NCBI GenBank assembly: GCA_016647705.1
Contig: CM028330.1
Location: forward strand, 36,908,775 to 36,972,774
Length of the DNA stretch: 64,000 nt
Reading direction: 5' to 3'
Origin: Eucommia ulmoides
Lineage: Eukaryota; Streptophyta; Magnoliopsida; Garryales; Eucommiaceae
Below, piece after piece: positions 39,060-50,883 of the stretch; within the stretch, counting starts at the first letter, position 1, and each line of letters starts with the position of its first letter. The position numbers were made by a program, and so were the translations under genes. The notes under the pieces were generated by a model. It made no database searches and had not been told where the DNA came from. It was given only the letters and a program-made list of their open reading frames with translations.

Positions 39060-40398
39060 ACAATTCAATTTTCAGCTCAAAATTGGTCTAGTTGGGGGGC
39101 ATTTTGGGAGCGTTTTGCAGAGATTGGCATTTTGACCCAAAACTGTGTTGTTTTTCATCCGGAACAGGCACAGTTGAATTATCTAGTCGAACTTGGTCCT
39201 TTTGGGCATTTTGGGGGCGTTTTGCACAGACGGTCGTTTCAGCCCAAACAAGTGGTATTTTTTCTTCGAAACGGACGATGTTAAATTTTCTAATCAAACT
39301 TCGTATTTTTAGGCCTTTTGTTGGTGTTTTTTTATTGTCAAAAAGCCGTTTCCACCATAAAAGTGGTATTTTTCGTTCGACATGGATGCATTTTATTTTT
39401 TTAGTCGATATAGGTCTTTTTGGGAGCGTTTTGCTCAGTTGGTGGTTTCCACCAAAAAAAAAAAGAAAAAAAGAAAAGTGGTATTTTTCGTCCGAAACGG
39501 ACACAATTCAATTTTTAGCTCAAAGTTGGTCTGGTTGGGGGGCATTTTGGGAACGTTTTGCAGAGATTGGCGTTTTTACCCAAAATTGTGTTGTTTTTCA
39601 TCCGGAACAGGCACAGTTGAATTATCTAGTCGAACTTGGTCCTTTTGGGCATTTTGGGGGCGTTTTGCACAGATGGTCGTTTCAGCCCAAACAAGTGGTT
39701 TTTTACGTCGAAAACGGACTCAATTGAATTTTCGGGTCAAACTTGGTCTTTTTTGGCATTTTGGGCACGTTTAGCACAAATGTTTGTTTCCACCCAAAAA
39801 ATTGGTATTTTTCACCTGAAACGAACGATGTTGAATTTTCTAATGAAATTTCGTATTTTTAGGCCTTTTGTTGGTGTTTTTTTATTCTCAAAAAGCCGTT
39901 TCCACCATAAAAGTGGTATTTTTCGTTCGACATGGATGCATTTTATTTTTTCAGTCGATATAGGTCTTTTTGGGAGCGTTTTGCTCAGTTGGTGGTTTCC
40001 ACCAAAAAAAAAAAGAAAAAAAGAAAAGTGGTATTTTTCGTCCGAAACTGACGCAATTCAATTTTAAGCTCAAAGTTGGTCTGGTTGGGGGGCATTTTGG
40101 GAGCGTTTTGCAGAGATTGGCGTTTTGACCCAAAACTGTGTTGTTTTTCATCCGGAACAGGCACAGTTGAATTATCTTGTCGAACTTGGTCCTTTTGGGC
40201 ATTTTGGAGGCGTTTTGCACAGATGGTCGTTTCAGCCCAAACAAGTGGTATTTTTTCTTCGAAACGGACGATGTTAAATTTTCTAATCAAACTTCGTATT
40301 TTTAGACCTTTTGTTTGTGTTTTTTTATTCTCAAAAAGTCGTTTCCACCATAAAAGTGGTATTTTTCGTTCGACATGGATGCATTTTATTTTTTCAGT
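39060..40398 (+). repeat. Local expansion marked by GGTTGGGGGGCATTTTGGG-type monomers
   Basis: Type A monomers with an extra G run (GTTGGGGGGCATTTTGGGA) occur at 39,091, 39,534 and 40,084, spacings of 443 and 550 bp, meaning one tetramer and one pentamer step. This is the last stretch of the forward array before the orientation flip, and its three copies are closer to each other than to older neighbours. Confidence 0.7.
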
Positions 40399-40407
40399 CC
40401 ATTTTCG
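40398..40407. other. Satellite orientation switch (forward to reverse)
   Basis: Left of this point the satellite reads forward to a type D monomer ending TTATTTTTTCAGTC. From 40,407 (GAAGAAACAGCTTTCTGAGC) it reads as the reverse complement. About ten bases (TCCATTTTC) lie between and could belong to either side, since the reverse type D monomer also contains TCCATT. The switch separates two arrays of very different homogeneity. Confidence 0.85.
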
Positions 40408-40961
40408 AAGAAACAGCTTTCTGAGCAAAAAGGCCCAAAAAGTCCAAGTTTGATCCCGAAAATTCAACTGTGTCCGCTTCGAAGAAAAATACCACTTGTT
40501 TGGGCGGAAACGACCCTCTATGCAAACGTTCCCAAATGACCAAAGTCGACCAGATAATTCAACTGTGGCTGTTTCCGACAAAAACCACACTCTTTTGGAT
40601 GGAAACGACCTTGTATACAAAACGCCCCTAAAATTCCCAAAAAGATAAAGTTTGACAGGAAAATTCAATTGTGTCCGATTCGGAACAAAGATACCCCACT
40701 TGTTTGGGTCGAAACGCCCCTCTCTGAAAAATTGTTCCCAAAATGCCCAAAAAGACCAAATTTGACTTGAAAATTGAATTGTATCTGTTTCGGACGAAAA
40801 GTACCAGTTTTTTTATGGTAGAAACAGCCTGAAGAGCAAAACTCTCCCAAAAAGGCCAATATTGACCTAAAAAATCAAATGCATCCATTTCGAATGAAAA
40901 ATAAAACTTTTATGGAAGTAACGGCTCTCTTAGCGAAATGACCCCAAAAGGACCGAAAAGT
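40407..40961 (-). repeat. Partial 20-mer unit at left edge (pentamer 4)
   Basis: Corresponds to the last pentamer of the 2,088-bp unit, beginning in the type D monomer just before the pentamer-4 mark CCAAGTTTGATCC. It differs from interior copies more than they differ among themselves, for example in the segments near 40,440 and 40,540. Confidence 0.85.
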
Positions 40962-43048
40962 CCAAGTTTGACCCGGAAATTCAACCGTGTTCGTTTCGAA
41001 CAAAAAATAGGAGTTGTTTGGGTGGAAACGACCCTTCATGCGAAACGCTCCGAAAAGGCCCAAAAAGACCAATTTCGACCAGATAATTCAACGGTGGTTG
41101 TTTTCGACGAAAAACCACATTTTTTTTTTGGGTGGGAACGGCATTTTCTACAAAACGCCCCCAAAATTCCCGAAAAGACAAACTTTGACTTAACCCGTGT
41201 CCGTTTCTGAAGAAAAATACCACTTGTTTGGGTGGAAACGGCCCTCTCTGCAAAATGTTCCCAAAAAGCACAAAAAGACCAACTTTGACCTGAAAATTGA
41301 ACTGCGCCCGTTTCGGATGAACAATACAAGTTCTTTTTGGTAGAAACAGACCAAAGAGCAAAACGCTCCAAAAAGGCCAATATTGACTTGAAAAAAATCA
41401 AATGCATCCATTTCGAATTAAGAAAACCGCTTTCATCGTAGAAACGACTTTCCGAGCAAAACGACCACAAAATGTCCAAAAAGTCCAAGTGTGACCTGAA
41501 AATACAACTGAGTCCGCTTCGAACAAAAAATACCACTTGTTTGGGTGGAAACGACCCTCTGTGCAAACGCTCCCAAAATGACCAAGTTCGACCAGATAAT
41601 TCAACTGTGGTTGCTTCCGACAAAAATTACACTTTTTTGGATGGAAACGGCCTTCTATACAAAACGCCCCCAAAATTTCCAAAAATACAAAGTTTGACCG
41701 GAAAATTCAATTGTGTCCGATTCGGAACAAAAATTCCACTTGTTTGGGTCGGAACGCCCCTCTCTGCAAAAAACGTTCCCAAAATGCCCAAAAAGACCAA
41801 CTTTGACTTGAATATTGAATTGTGTCCGTTTCGGACGAAAAGTACCACTTTTTTTTGGTAGAAACAGCCTACAGAGCAAAACTCTTCCAAAATGCCCAAA
41901 AAGACCTGTATCGACCTAAAAAAATCAAATGCATCCATTTCGTACGAAAAATATCACTTTTATGGAAGGAACGGCTTTCCGGGAAAAATGACACCAAAAG
42001 GCCTGAAAAGTCCAAGTTTGACCCAAAAATTCAATTGTGTTCGTTTCGAACAAAAAATACCACTTGTTTGGGTGGAAACGCCCCTCTGTGCGAATGCCCC
42101 GAAAAGGCCCAAAAAGACCAAGTTCGACCAGATAATGCAAATGTGGCTGTTTCCGACAAAAACCACACTGTTTTGGATGGAAATGGACTTCTATACAAAA
42201 TGCCCCCAAAATTTCCAAAAGGAAAAAGTTTGACCGGAAAATTCAATTGTGTCCGATTCGGAACCACTCGTTTGGGTCGAAACGCCCCTTTCTGCAAAAA
42301 AACGTTCCCAAAATGCCCAAAAAGACAAACTTTGACCTGGAAATTGAATTGTGTCCGTTTCGGACGAAAAGTACCACTTTTGTTTTGGTAGAAACAGCCC
42401 GAAGAGCAAAACTCTCCCAAAATGCCCAATATTGACCTAAAAAATCGAACGCATCCATTCTGAATGAAAAATAACACTTTTATGGAAGAAACAGCTTTCT
42501 GAGCAAAATGACCCAAAAAGGCCCAAAAAGTCCAAGTTTGATCCGAAAATTCAACTGTGTCCGCTTCGAAGAAACAATACCACTTGTTTGGGCGGAAACG
42601 ACCCTCTATGCAAACGTTCCCAAAATGACCAAGTTCGACCAGATAATTCAACTGTGGCTGTTTCCGACAAAAACCACACTCTTTTGGATGGAAACGACCT
42701 TGTATACAAAACGCCCCTAAAATTCCCAAAAAGATAAAGTTTGACCGGAAAATTCAATTGTGTCCGATTCGGAACAAAGATACCCCACTTGTTTGGGTCG
42801 AAACGCCCCTCTCTGAAAAATTGTTCCCAAAATGCCCAAAAAGACCAAATTTGACTTGAAAATTGAATTGTATCTGTTTCGGACGAAAAGTACCAGTTTT
42901 TTATGGTAGAAACAGCCTGAAGAGCAAAACTCTCCCAAAAAGGCCAAATTGACCTAAAAAATCAAATGCATCCATTTCGAATGAAAAATAAAACTTTTAT
43001 GGAAGTAACGGCTCTCTTAGCGAAATGACCCCAAAAGGACCGAAAAGT
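40962..43048 (-). repeat. 20-mer unit 1 (2,087 bp)
   Basis: Full-length unit in standard pentamer order. Pentamer 4 carries the CGAAGAAACAATACC variant shared with most interior units. Type D monomers retain GCATCCATTTCG. Confidence 0.9.
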
Positions 43049-45137
43049 CCAAGTTTGACCCTGGAAATTCAACCGTGTTCGTTTCGAACAAAAAATAGGA
43101 GTTGTTTGGGTGGAAACGACCCTTCATGCGAAACGCTCCTGAAAAGGCCCAAAAAGACCAATTTCGACCAGATAATTCAACGGTGGTTGTTTTCGACGAA
43201 AAACCACATTTTTTTTTTTGGGTGGGAACGGCATTTTCTACAAAACGCCCCCAAAATTCCCGAAAAGACAAACTTTGACTTAACCCGTGTCCGTTTCTGA
43301 AGAAAAATACCACTTGTTTGGGTGGAAACGGCCCTCTCTGCAAAATGTTCCCAAAAAGCACAAAAAGACCAACTTTGACCTGAAAATTGAACTGCGCCCG
43401 TTTCGGATGAACAATACAAGTTTTTTTTGGTAGAAACAGACCAAAGAGCAAAACGCTCCAAAAAGGCCAATATTGACTTGAAAAAATCAAATGCATCCAT
43501 TTCGAATTAAGAAAACCGCTTTCATCGTAGAAACGACTTTCCGAGCAAAACGACCACAAAATGTCCAAAAAGTCCAAGTGTGACCTGAAAATACAACTGA
43601 GTCCGCTTCGAACAAAAAATACCACTTGTTTGGGTGGAAACGACCCTCTGTGCAAACGCTCCCAAAATGACCAAGTTCGACCAGATAATTCAACTGTGGT
43701 TGCTTCCGACAAAAATTACACTTTTTTGGATGGAAACGGCCTTCTATACAAAACGCCCCCAAAATTTCCAAAAATACAAAGTTTGACCGGAAAATTCAAT
43801 TGTGTGCGATTCGGAACAAAAATTCCACTTGTTTGGGTCGGAACGCCCCTCTCTGCAAAAAACGTTCCCAAAATGCCCAAAAAGACCAACTTTGACTTGA
43901 ATATTGAATTGTGTCCGTTTCGGACGAAAAGTACCACTTTTTTTTGGTAGAAACAGCCTACAGAGCAAAACTCTTCCAAAATGCCCAAAAAGACCTGTAT
44001 CGACCTAAAAAAATCAAATGCATCCATTTCGTACGAAAAATATCACTTTTATGGAAGGAACGGCTTTCCGGGAAAAATGACACCAAAAGGCCTGAAAAGT
44101 CCAAGTTTGACCCAAAAATTCAATTGTGTTCGTTTCGAACAAAAAATACCACTTGTTTGGGTGGAAACGCCCCTCTGTGCGAATGCCCCGAAAAGGCCCA
44201 AAAAGACCAAGTTCGACCAGATAATGCAAATGTGGCTGTTTCCGACAAAAACCACACTGTTTTGGATGGAAATGGACTTCTATACAAAATGCCCCCAAAA
44301 TTTCCAAAAGGAAAAAGTTTGACCGGAAAATTCAATTGTGTCCGATTCGGAACCACTCGTTTGGGTCGAAACGCCCCTTTCTGCAAAAAAACGTTCCCAA
44401 AATGCCCAAAAAGACAAACTTTGACCTGGAAATTGAATTGTGTCCGTTTCGGACGAAAAGTACCACTTTTGTTTTGGTAGAAACAGCCCGAGGAGCAAAA
44501 CTCTCCCAAAATGCCCAATATTGACCTAAAAAATCGAACGCATCCATTCTGAATGAAAAATAACACTTTTATGGAAGAAACAGCTTTCTGAGCAAATGAC
44601 CCAAAAAGGCCCAAAAAGTCCAAGTTTGATCCGAAAATTCAACTGTGTCCGCTTCGAAGGAAAAATACCACTTGTTTGGGCGGAAACGACCCTCTATGCA
44701 AACGTTCCCAAATGACCAAAGTTCGACCAGATAATTCAACTGTGGCTGTTTCCGACAAAAACCACACTCTTTTGGATGGAAACGACCTTGTATACAAAAC
44801 GCCCCTAAAATTCCCAAAAAGATAAAGTTTGACCGGAAAATTCAATTGTGTCCGATTCGGAACAAAGATACCCCACTTGTTTGGGTCGAAACGCCCCTCT
44901 CTGAAAAATTGTTCCCAAAATGCCCAAAAAGACAAAATTTGACTTGAAAATTGAATTGTATCTGTTTCGGACGAAAAGTACCAGTTTTTTATGGTAGAAA
45001 CAGCCTGAAGAGCAAAACCCTCCCAAAAAGGCCAAAATTGACCTAAAAAATCAAATGCATCCATTTCGAATGAAAAATAAAACTTTTATGGAAGTAACGG
45101 CTCTCTTAGCGAAATGACCCCAAAAGGACCGAAAAGT
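43049..45137 (-). repeat. 20-mer unit 2 (2,089 bp)
   Basis: Full-length unit. It has TGTGCGATTCGG near 43,803 where most units have TGTCCGATTCGG; this variant is shared with unit 4 (near 47,461). Pentamer 4 has CGAAGGAAAAATACC rather than CGAAGAAACAATACC. Confidence 0.9.
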
Positions 45138-46707
45138 CCAAGTTTGACCCGGAAATTCAACCGTGTTCGTTTCGAACAAAAAATAGGAGTTGTTTGGGTG
45201 GAAACGACCCTTCATGCGAAACGCTCCGAAAAGGCCCAAAAAGACCAATTTCGACCAGATAATTCAACGGTGGTTGTTTTCGACGAAAAACCACATTTTT
45301 TTTTTGGGTGGGAACGGCATTTTCTACAAAACGCCCCCAAAATTCCCGAAAAGACAAACTTTGACTTAACCCGTGTCCGTTTCTGAAGAAAAATACCACT
45401 TGTTTGGGTGGAAACGGCCCTCTCTGCAAAATGTTCCCAAAAAGCACAAAAAGACCAACTTTGACCTGAAAATTGAACTGCGCCCGTTTCGGATGAACAA
45501 TACAAGTTTTTTTGGTAGAAACAGACCAAAGAGCAAAACGCTCCAAAAAGGCCAATATTGACTTGAAAAAAATCAAATGCATCCATTTCGAATTAAGAAA
45601 ACCGCTTTCATCGTAGAAACGACTTTCCGAGCAAAACGACCACAAAATGTCCAAAAAGTCCAAGTGTGACCTGAAAATACAACTGAGTCCGCTTCGAACA
45701 AAAAATACCACTTGTTTGGGTGGAAACGACCCTCTGTGCAAACGCTCCCAAAATGACCAAGTTCGACCAGATAATTCAACTGTGGTTGCTTCCGACAAAA
45801 ATTACACTTTTTTGGATGGAAACGGCCTTCTATACAAAACGCCCCCAAAATTTCCAAAAATACAAAGTTTGACCGGAAAATTCAATTGTGTCCGATTCGG
45901 AACAAAAATTCCACTTGTTTGGGTCGGAACGCCCCTCTCTGCAAAAAACGTTCCCAAAATGCCCAAAAAGACCAACTTTGACTTGAATATTGAATTGTGT
46001 CCGTTTCGGACGAAAAGTACCACTTTTTTTTGGTAGAAACAGCCTACAGAGCAAAACTCTTCCAAAATGCCCAAAAAGACCTGTATCGACCTAAAAAAAA
46101 TCAAATGCATCCATTTCGTACGAAAAATATCACTTTTATGGAAGGAACGGCTTTCCGGGAAAAATGACACCAAAAGGCCTGAAAAGTCCAAGTTTGACCC
46201 AAAAATTCAATTGTGTTCGTTTCGAACAAAAAATACCACTTGTTTGGGTGGAAACGCCCCTCTGTGCGAATGCCCCGAAAAGGCCCAAAAAGACCAAGTT
46301 CGACCAGATAATGCAAATGTGGCTGTTTCCGACAAAAACCACACTGTTTGGATGGAAATGGACTTCTATACAAAATGCCCCCAAAATTTCCAAAAGGAAA
46401 AAGTTTGACCGGAAAATTCAATTGTGTCCGATTCGGAACCACTCGTTTGGGTCGAAACGCCCCTTTCTGCAAAAAAAACGTTCCCAAAATGCCCAAAAAG
46501 ACAAACTTTGACCTGGAAATTGAATTGTGTCCGTTTCGGACGAAAAGTACCACTTTTGTTTTGGTAGAAACAGCCCGAAGAGCAAAACTCTCCCAAAATG
46601 CCCAATATTGACCTAAAAAAATCGAACGCATCCATTCTGAATGAAAATAAAACTTTTATGGAAGTAACGGCTCTCTTAGCGAAATGACCCCAAAAGGACC
46701 GAAAAGT
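45138..46707 (-). repeat. 20-mer unit 3, short form (1,570 bp, one pentamer fewer)
   Basis: Pentamers 1 to 3 are present, then the sequence passes directly from the type D monomer of pentamer 4 (TCGAACGCATCCATTCTGA) into the type D monomer leading to the next unit mark (AACTTTTATGGAAGTAACGG) at about 46,640-46,655. The loss is 518 bp, exactly one pentamer, as expected from an unequal exchange between type D monomers. Confidence 0.9.
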
Positions 46708-48795
46708 CCAAGTTTGACCCGGAAATTCAACCGTGTTCGTTTCGAATCAAAAAATAGGAGTTGTTTGGGTGGAAACGACCCTTCATGCGAAACGCTCCGA
46801 AAAGGCCCAAAAAGACCAATTTCGACCAGATAATTCAACGGTGGTTGTTTTCGACGAAAAACCACATTTTTTTTTTGGGTGGGAACGGCATTTTCTACAA
46901 AACGCCCCCAAAATTCCCGAAAAGACAAACTTTGACTTAACCCGTGTCCGTTTCTGAAGAAAAATACCACTTGTTTGGGTGGAAACGGCCCTCTCTGCAA
47001 AATGTTCCCAAAAAGCACAAAAAGACCAACTTTGACCTGAAAATTGAACTGCGCCCGTTTCGGATGAACAATACAAGTTTTTTTTGGTAGAAACAGACCA
47101 AAGAGCAAAACGCTCCAAAAAGGCCAATATTGACTTGAAAAAATCAAATGCATCCATTTCGAATTAAGAAAACCGCTTTCATCGTAGAAACGACTTTCCG
47201 AGCAAAACGACCACAAAATGTCCAAAAAGTCCAAGTGTGACCTGAAAATACAACTGAGTCCGCTTCGAACAAAAAATACCACTTGTTTGGGTGGAAACGA
47301 CCCTCTGTGCAAACGCTCCCAAAATGACCAAGTTCGACCAGATAATTCAACTGTGGTTGCTTCCGACAAAAATTACACTTTTTTGGATGGAAACGGCCTT
47401 CTATACAAAACGCCCCCAAAATTTCCAAAAATACAAAGTTTGACCGGAAAATTCAATTGTGTGCGATTCGGAACAAAAATTCCACTTGTTTGGGTCGGAA
47501 CGCCCCTCTCTGCAAAAAACGTTCCCAAAATGCCCAAAAAGACCAACTTTGACTTGAATATTGAATTGTGTCCGTTTCGGACGAAAAGTACCACTTTTTT
47601 TTGGTAGAAACAGCCTACAGAGCAAAACTCTTCCAAAATGCCCAAAAAGACCTGTATCGACCTAAAAAAATCAAATGCATCCATTTCGTACGAAAAATAT
47701 CACTTTTATGGAAGGAACGGCTTTCCGGGAAAAATGACACCAAAAGGCCTGAAAAGTCCAAGTTTGACCCAAAAATTCAATTGTGTTCGTTTCGAACAAA
47801 AAATACCACTTGTTTGGGTGGAAACGCCCCTCTGTGCGAATGCCCCGAAAAGGCCCAAAAAGACCAAGTTCGACCAGATAATGCAAATGTGGCTGTTTCC
47901 GACAAAAACCACACTGTTTTGGATGGAAATGGACTTCTATACAAAATGCCCCCAAAATTTCCAAAAGGAAAAAGTTTGACCGGAAAATTCAATTGTGTCC
48001 GATTCGGAACCACTCGTTTGGGTCGAAACGCCCCTTTCTGCAAAAAAACGTTCCCAAAATGCCCAAAAAGACAAACTTTGACCTGGAAATTGAATTGTGT
48101 CCGTTTCGGACGAAAAGTACCACTTTTGTTTTGGTAGAAACAGCCCGAAGAGCAAAACTCTCCCAAAATGCCCAATATTGACCTAAAAAATCGAACGCAT
48201 CCATTCTGAATGAAAAATAACACTTTTATGGAAGAAACAGCTTTCTGAGCAAAATGACCCAAAAAGGCCCAAAAAGTCCAAGTTTGATCCGAAAATTCAA
48301 CTGTGTCCGCTTCGAAGAAACAATACCACTTGTTTGGGCGGAAACGACCCTCTATGCAAACGTTCCCAAAATGACCAAGTTCGACCAGATAATTCAACTG
48401 TGGCTGTTTCCGACAAAAACCACACTCTTTTGGATGGAAACGACCTTGTATACAAAACGCCCCTAAAATTCCCAAAAAGATAAAGTTTGACCGGAAAATT
48501 CAATTGTGTCCGATTCGGAACAAAGATACCCCACTTGTTTGGGTCGAAACGCCCCTCTCTGAAAAATTGTTCCCAAAATGCCCAAAAAGACAAAATTTGA
48601 CTTGAAAATTGAATTGTATCTGTTTCGGACGAAAAGTACCAGTTTTTTATGGTAGAAACAGCCTGAAGAGCAAAACCCTCCCAAAAAGGCCAAAATTGAC
48701 CTAAAAAATCAAATGCATCCATTTCGAATGAAAAATAAAACTTTTATGGAAGTAACGGCTCTCTTAGCGAAATGACCCCAAAAGGACCGAAAAGT
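46708..48795 (-). repeat. 20-mer unit 4 (2,088 bp)
   Basis: Full-length. Starts with the variant CGAATCAAAAAATAGG also seen at the start of unit 7 (53,523), where other units have CGAACAAAAAATAGG; it also shares TGTGCGATTCGG with unit 2. Mosaic sharing of this sort indicates exchange among units. Confidence 0.9.
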
Positions 48796-50883
48796 CCAAG
48801 TTTGACCCGGAAATTCAACCGTGTTCGTTTCGAACAAAAAATAGGAGTTGTTTGGGTGGAAACGACCCTTCATGCGAAACGCTCCGAAAAGGCCCAAAAA
48901 GACCAATTTCGACCAGATAATTCAACGGTGGTTGTTTTCGACGAAAAACCACATTTTTTTTTTGGGTGGGAACGGCATTTTCTACAAAACGCCCCCAAAA
49001 TTCCCGAAAAGACAAACTTTGACTTAACCCGTGTCCGTTTCTGAAGAAAAATACCACTTGTTTGGGTGGAAACGGCCCTCTCTGCAAAATGTTCCCAAAA
49101 AGCACAAAAAGACCAACTTTGACCTGAAAATTGAACTGCGCCCGTTTCGGATGAACAATACAAGTTTTTTTTGGTAGAAACAGACCAAAGAGCAAAACGC
49201 TCCAAAAAGGCCAATATTGACTTGAAAAAATCAAATGCATCCATTTCGAATTAAGAAAACCGCTTTCATCGTAGAAACGACTTTCCGAGCAAAACGACCA
49301 CAAAATGTCCAAAAAGTCCAAGTGTGACCTGAAAATACAACTGAGTCCGCTTCGAACAAAAAATACCACTTGTTTGGGTGGAAACGACCCTCTGTGCAAA
49401 CGCTCCCAAAATGACCAAGTTCGACCAGATAATTCAACTGTGGTTGCTTCCGACAAAAATTACACTTTTTTGGATGGAAACGGCCTTCTATACAAAACGC
49501 CCCCAAAATTTCCAAAAATACAAAGTTTGACCGGAAAATTCAATTGTGTCCGATTCGGAACAAAAATTCCACTTGTTTGGGTCGGAACGCCCCTCTCTGC
49601 AAAAAACGTTCCCAAAATGCCCAAAAAGACCAACTTTGACTTGAATATTGAATTGTGTCCGTTTCGGACGAAAAGTACCACTTTTTTTTTGGTAGAAACA
49701 GCCTACAGAGCAAAACTCTTCCAAAATGCCCAAAAAGACCTGTATCGACCTAAAAAAATCAAATGCATCCATTTCGTACGAAAAATATCACTTTTATGGA
49801 AGGAACGGCTTTCCGGGAAAAATGACACCAAAAGGCCTGAAAAGTCCAAGTTTGACCCAAAAATTCAATTGTGTTCGTTTCGAACAAAAAATACCACTTG
49901 TTTGGGTGGAAACGCCCCTCTGTGCGAATGCCCCGAAAAGGCCCAAAAAGACCAAGTTCGACCAGATAATGCAAATGTGGCTGTTTCCGACAAAAACCAC
50001 ACTGTTTTGGATGGAAATGGACTTCTATACAAAATGCCCCCAAAATTTCCAAAAGGAAAAAGTTTGACCGGAAAATTCAATTGTGTCCGATTCGGAACCA
50101 CTCGTTTGGGTCGAAACGCCCCTTTCTGCAAAAAAACGTTCCCAAAATGCCCAAAAAGACAAACTTTGACCTGGAAATTGAATTGTGTCCGTTTCGGACG
50201 AAAAGTACCACTTTTGTTTTGGTAGAAACAGCCCGAAGAGCAAAACTCTCCCAAAATGCCCAATATTGACCTAAAAAATCGAACGCATCCATTCTGAATG
50301 AAAAATAACACTTTTATGGAAGAAACAGCTTTCTGAGCAAAATGACCCAAAAAGGCCCAAAAAGTCCAAGTTTGATCCGAAAATTCAACTGTGTCCGCTT
50401 CGAAGAAACAATACCACTTGTTTGGGCGGAAACGACCCTCTATGCAAACGTTCCCAAAATGACCAAGTTCGACCAGATAATTCAACTGTGGCTGTTTCCG
50501 ACAAAAACCACACTCTTTTGGATGGAAACGACCTTGTATACAAAACGCCCCTAAAATTCCCAAAAAGATAAAGTTTGACCGGAAAATTCAATTGTGTCCG
50601 ATTCGGAACAAAGATACCCCACTTGTTTGGGTCGAAACGCCCCTCTCTGAAAAATTGTTCCCAAAATGCCCAAAAAGACAAAATTTGACTTGAAAATTGA
50701 ATTGTATCTGTTTCGGACGAAAAGTACCAGTTTTTTATGGTAGAAACAGCCTGAAGAGCAAAACCCTCCCAAAAAGGCCAAAATTGACCTAAAAAATCAA
50801 ATGCATCCATTTCGAATGAAAAATAAAACTTTTATGGAAGTAACGGCTCTCTTAGCGAAATGACCCCAAAAGGACCGAAAAGT
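48796..50883 (-). repeat. 20-mer unit 5 (2,088 bp), reference unit
   Basis: Used as the reference. Monomer lengths from phase mark to phase mark are 107, 110, 100, 98, 107 (pentamer 1, 522 bp), 97, 106, 109, 109, 107 (pentamer 2, 528), 106, 106, 102, 100, 106 (pentamer 3, 520) and 97, 106, 110, 99, 106 (pentamer 4, 518). The two 97-bp monomers carry a short internal deletion relative to their 105-bp counterpart in the last unit. Confidence 0.93.

Larger units (their letters stand above)
22807..40398 (+). repeat. Diverged satellite array, segment 2
   Basis: Same family, orientation and degree of divergence as 1-21,200, resuming at 22,807 inside a type D monomer (CCTTTTGTTGGTG). It continues the mixed A-B-C-D-E and A-(B/C)-D-E order. 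Many copies of the terminal box have decayed at CpG (for example CGTCTGAAAC, TGTCCGAAAC, CGTTCGAAATGG in place of CGTCCGAAACGG), as expected for old methylated repeats. It ends at about 40,398 in a type D monomer, where orientation flips. No host gene is seen. Confidence 0.95.

Noticed and set aside
40300-40500. Long perfect hairpin at the orientation flip
   Set aside because: The two arms are different monomer variants with much mismatch and a short unmatched piece at the centre, so no long perfect palindrome is formed.
49305-50225. 306-codon open frame inside unit 5, repeated at 55,533-56,453
   Set aside because: Depends on a one-base difference in a T/A run; most sister units are split into shorter frames at that place. 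Satellite by-product, not a gene.
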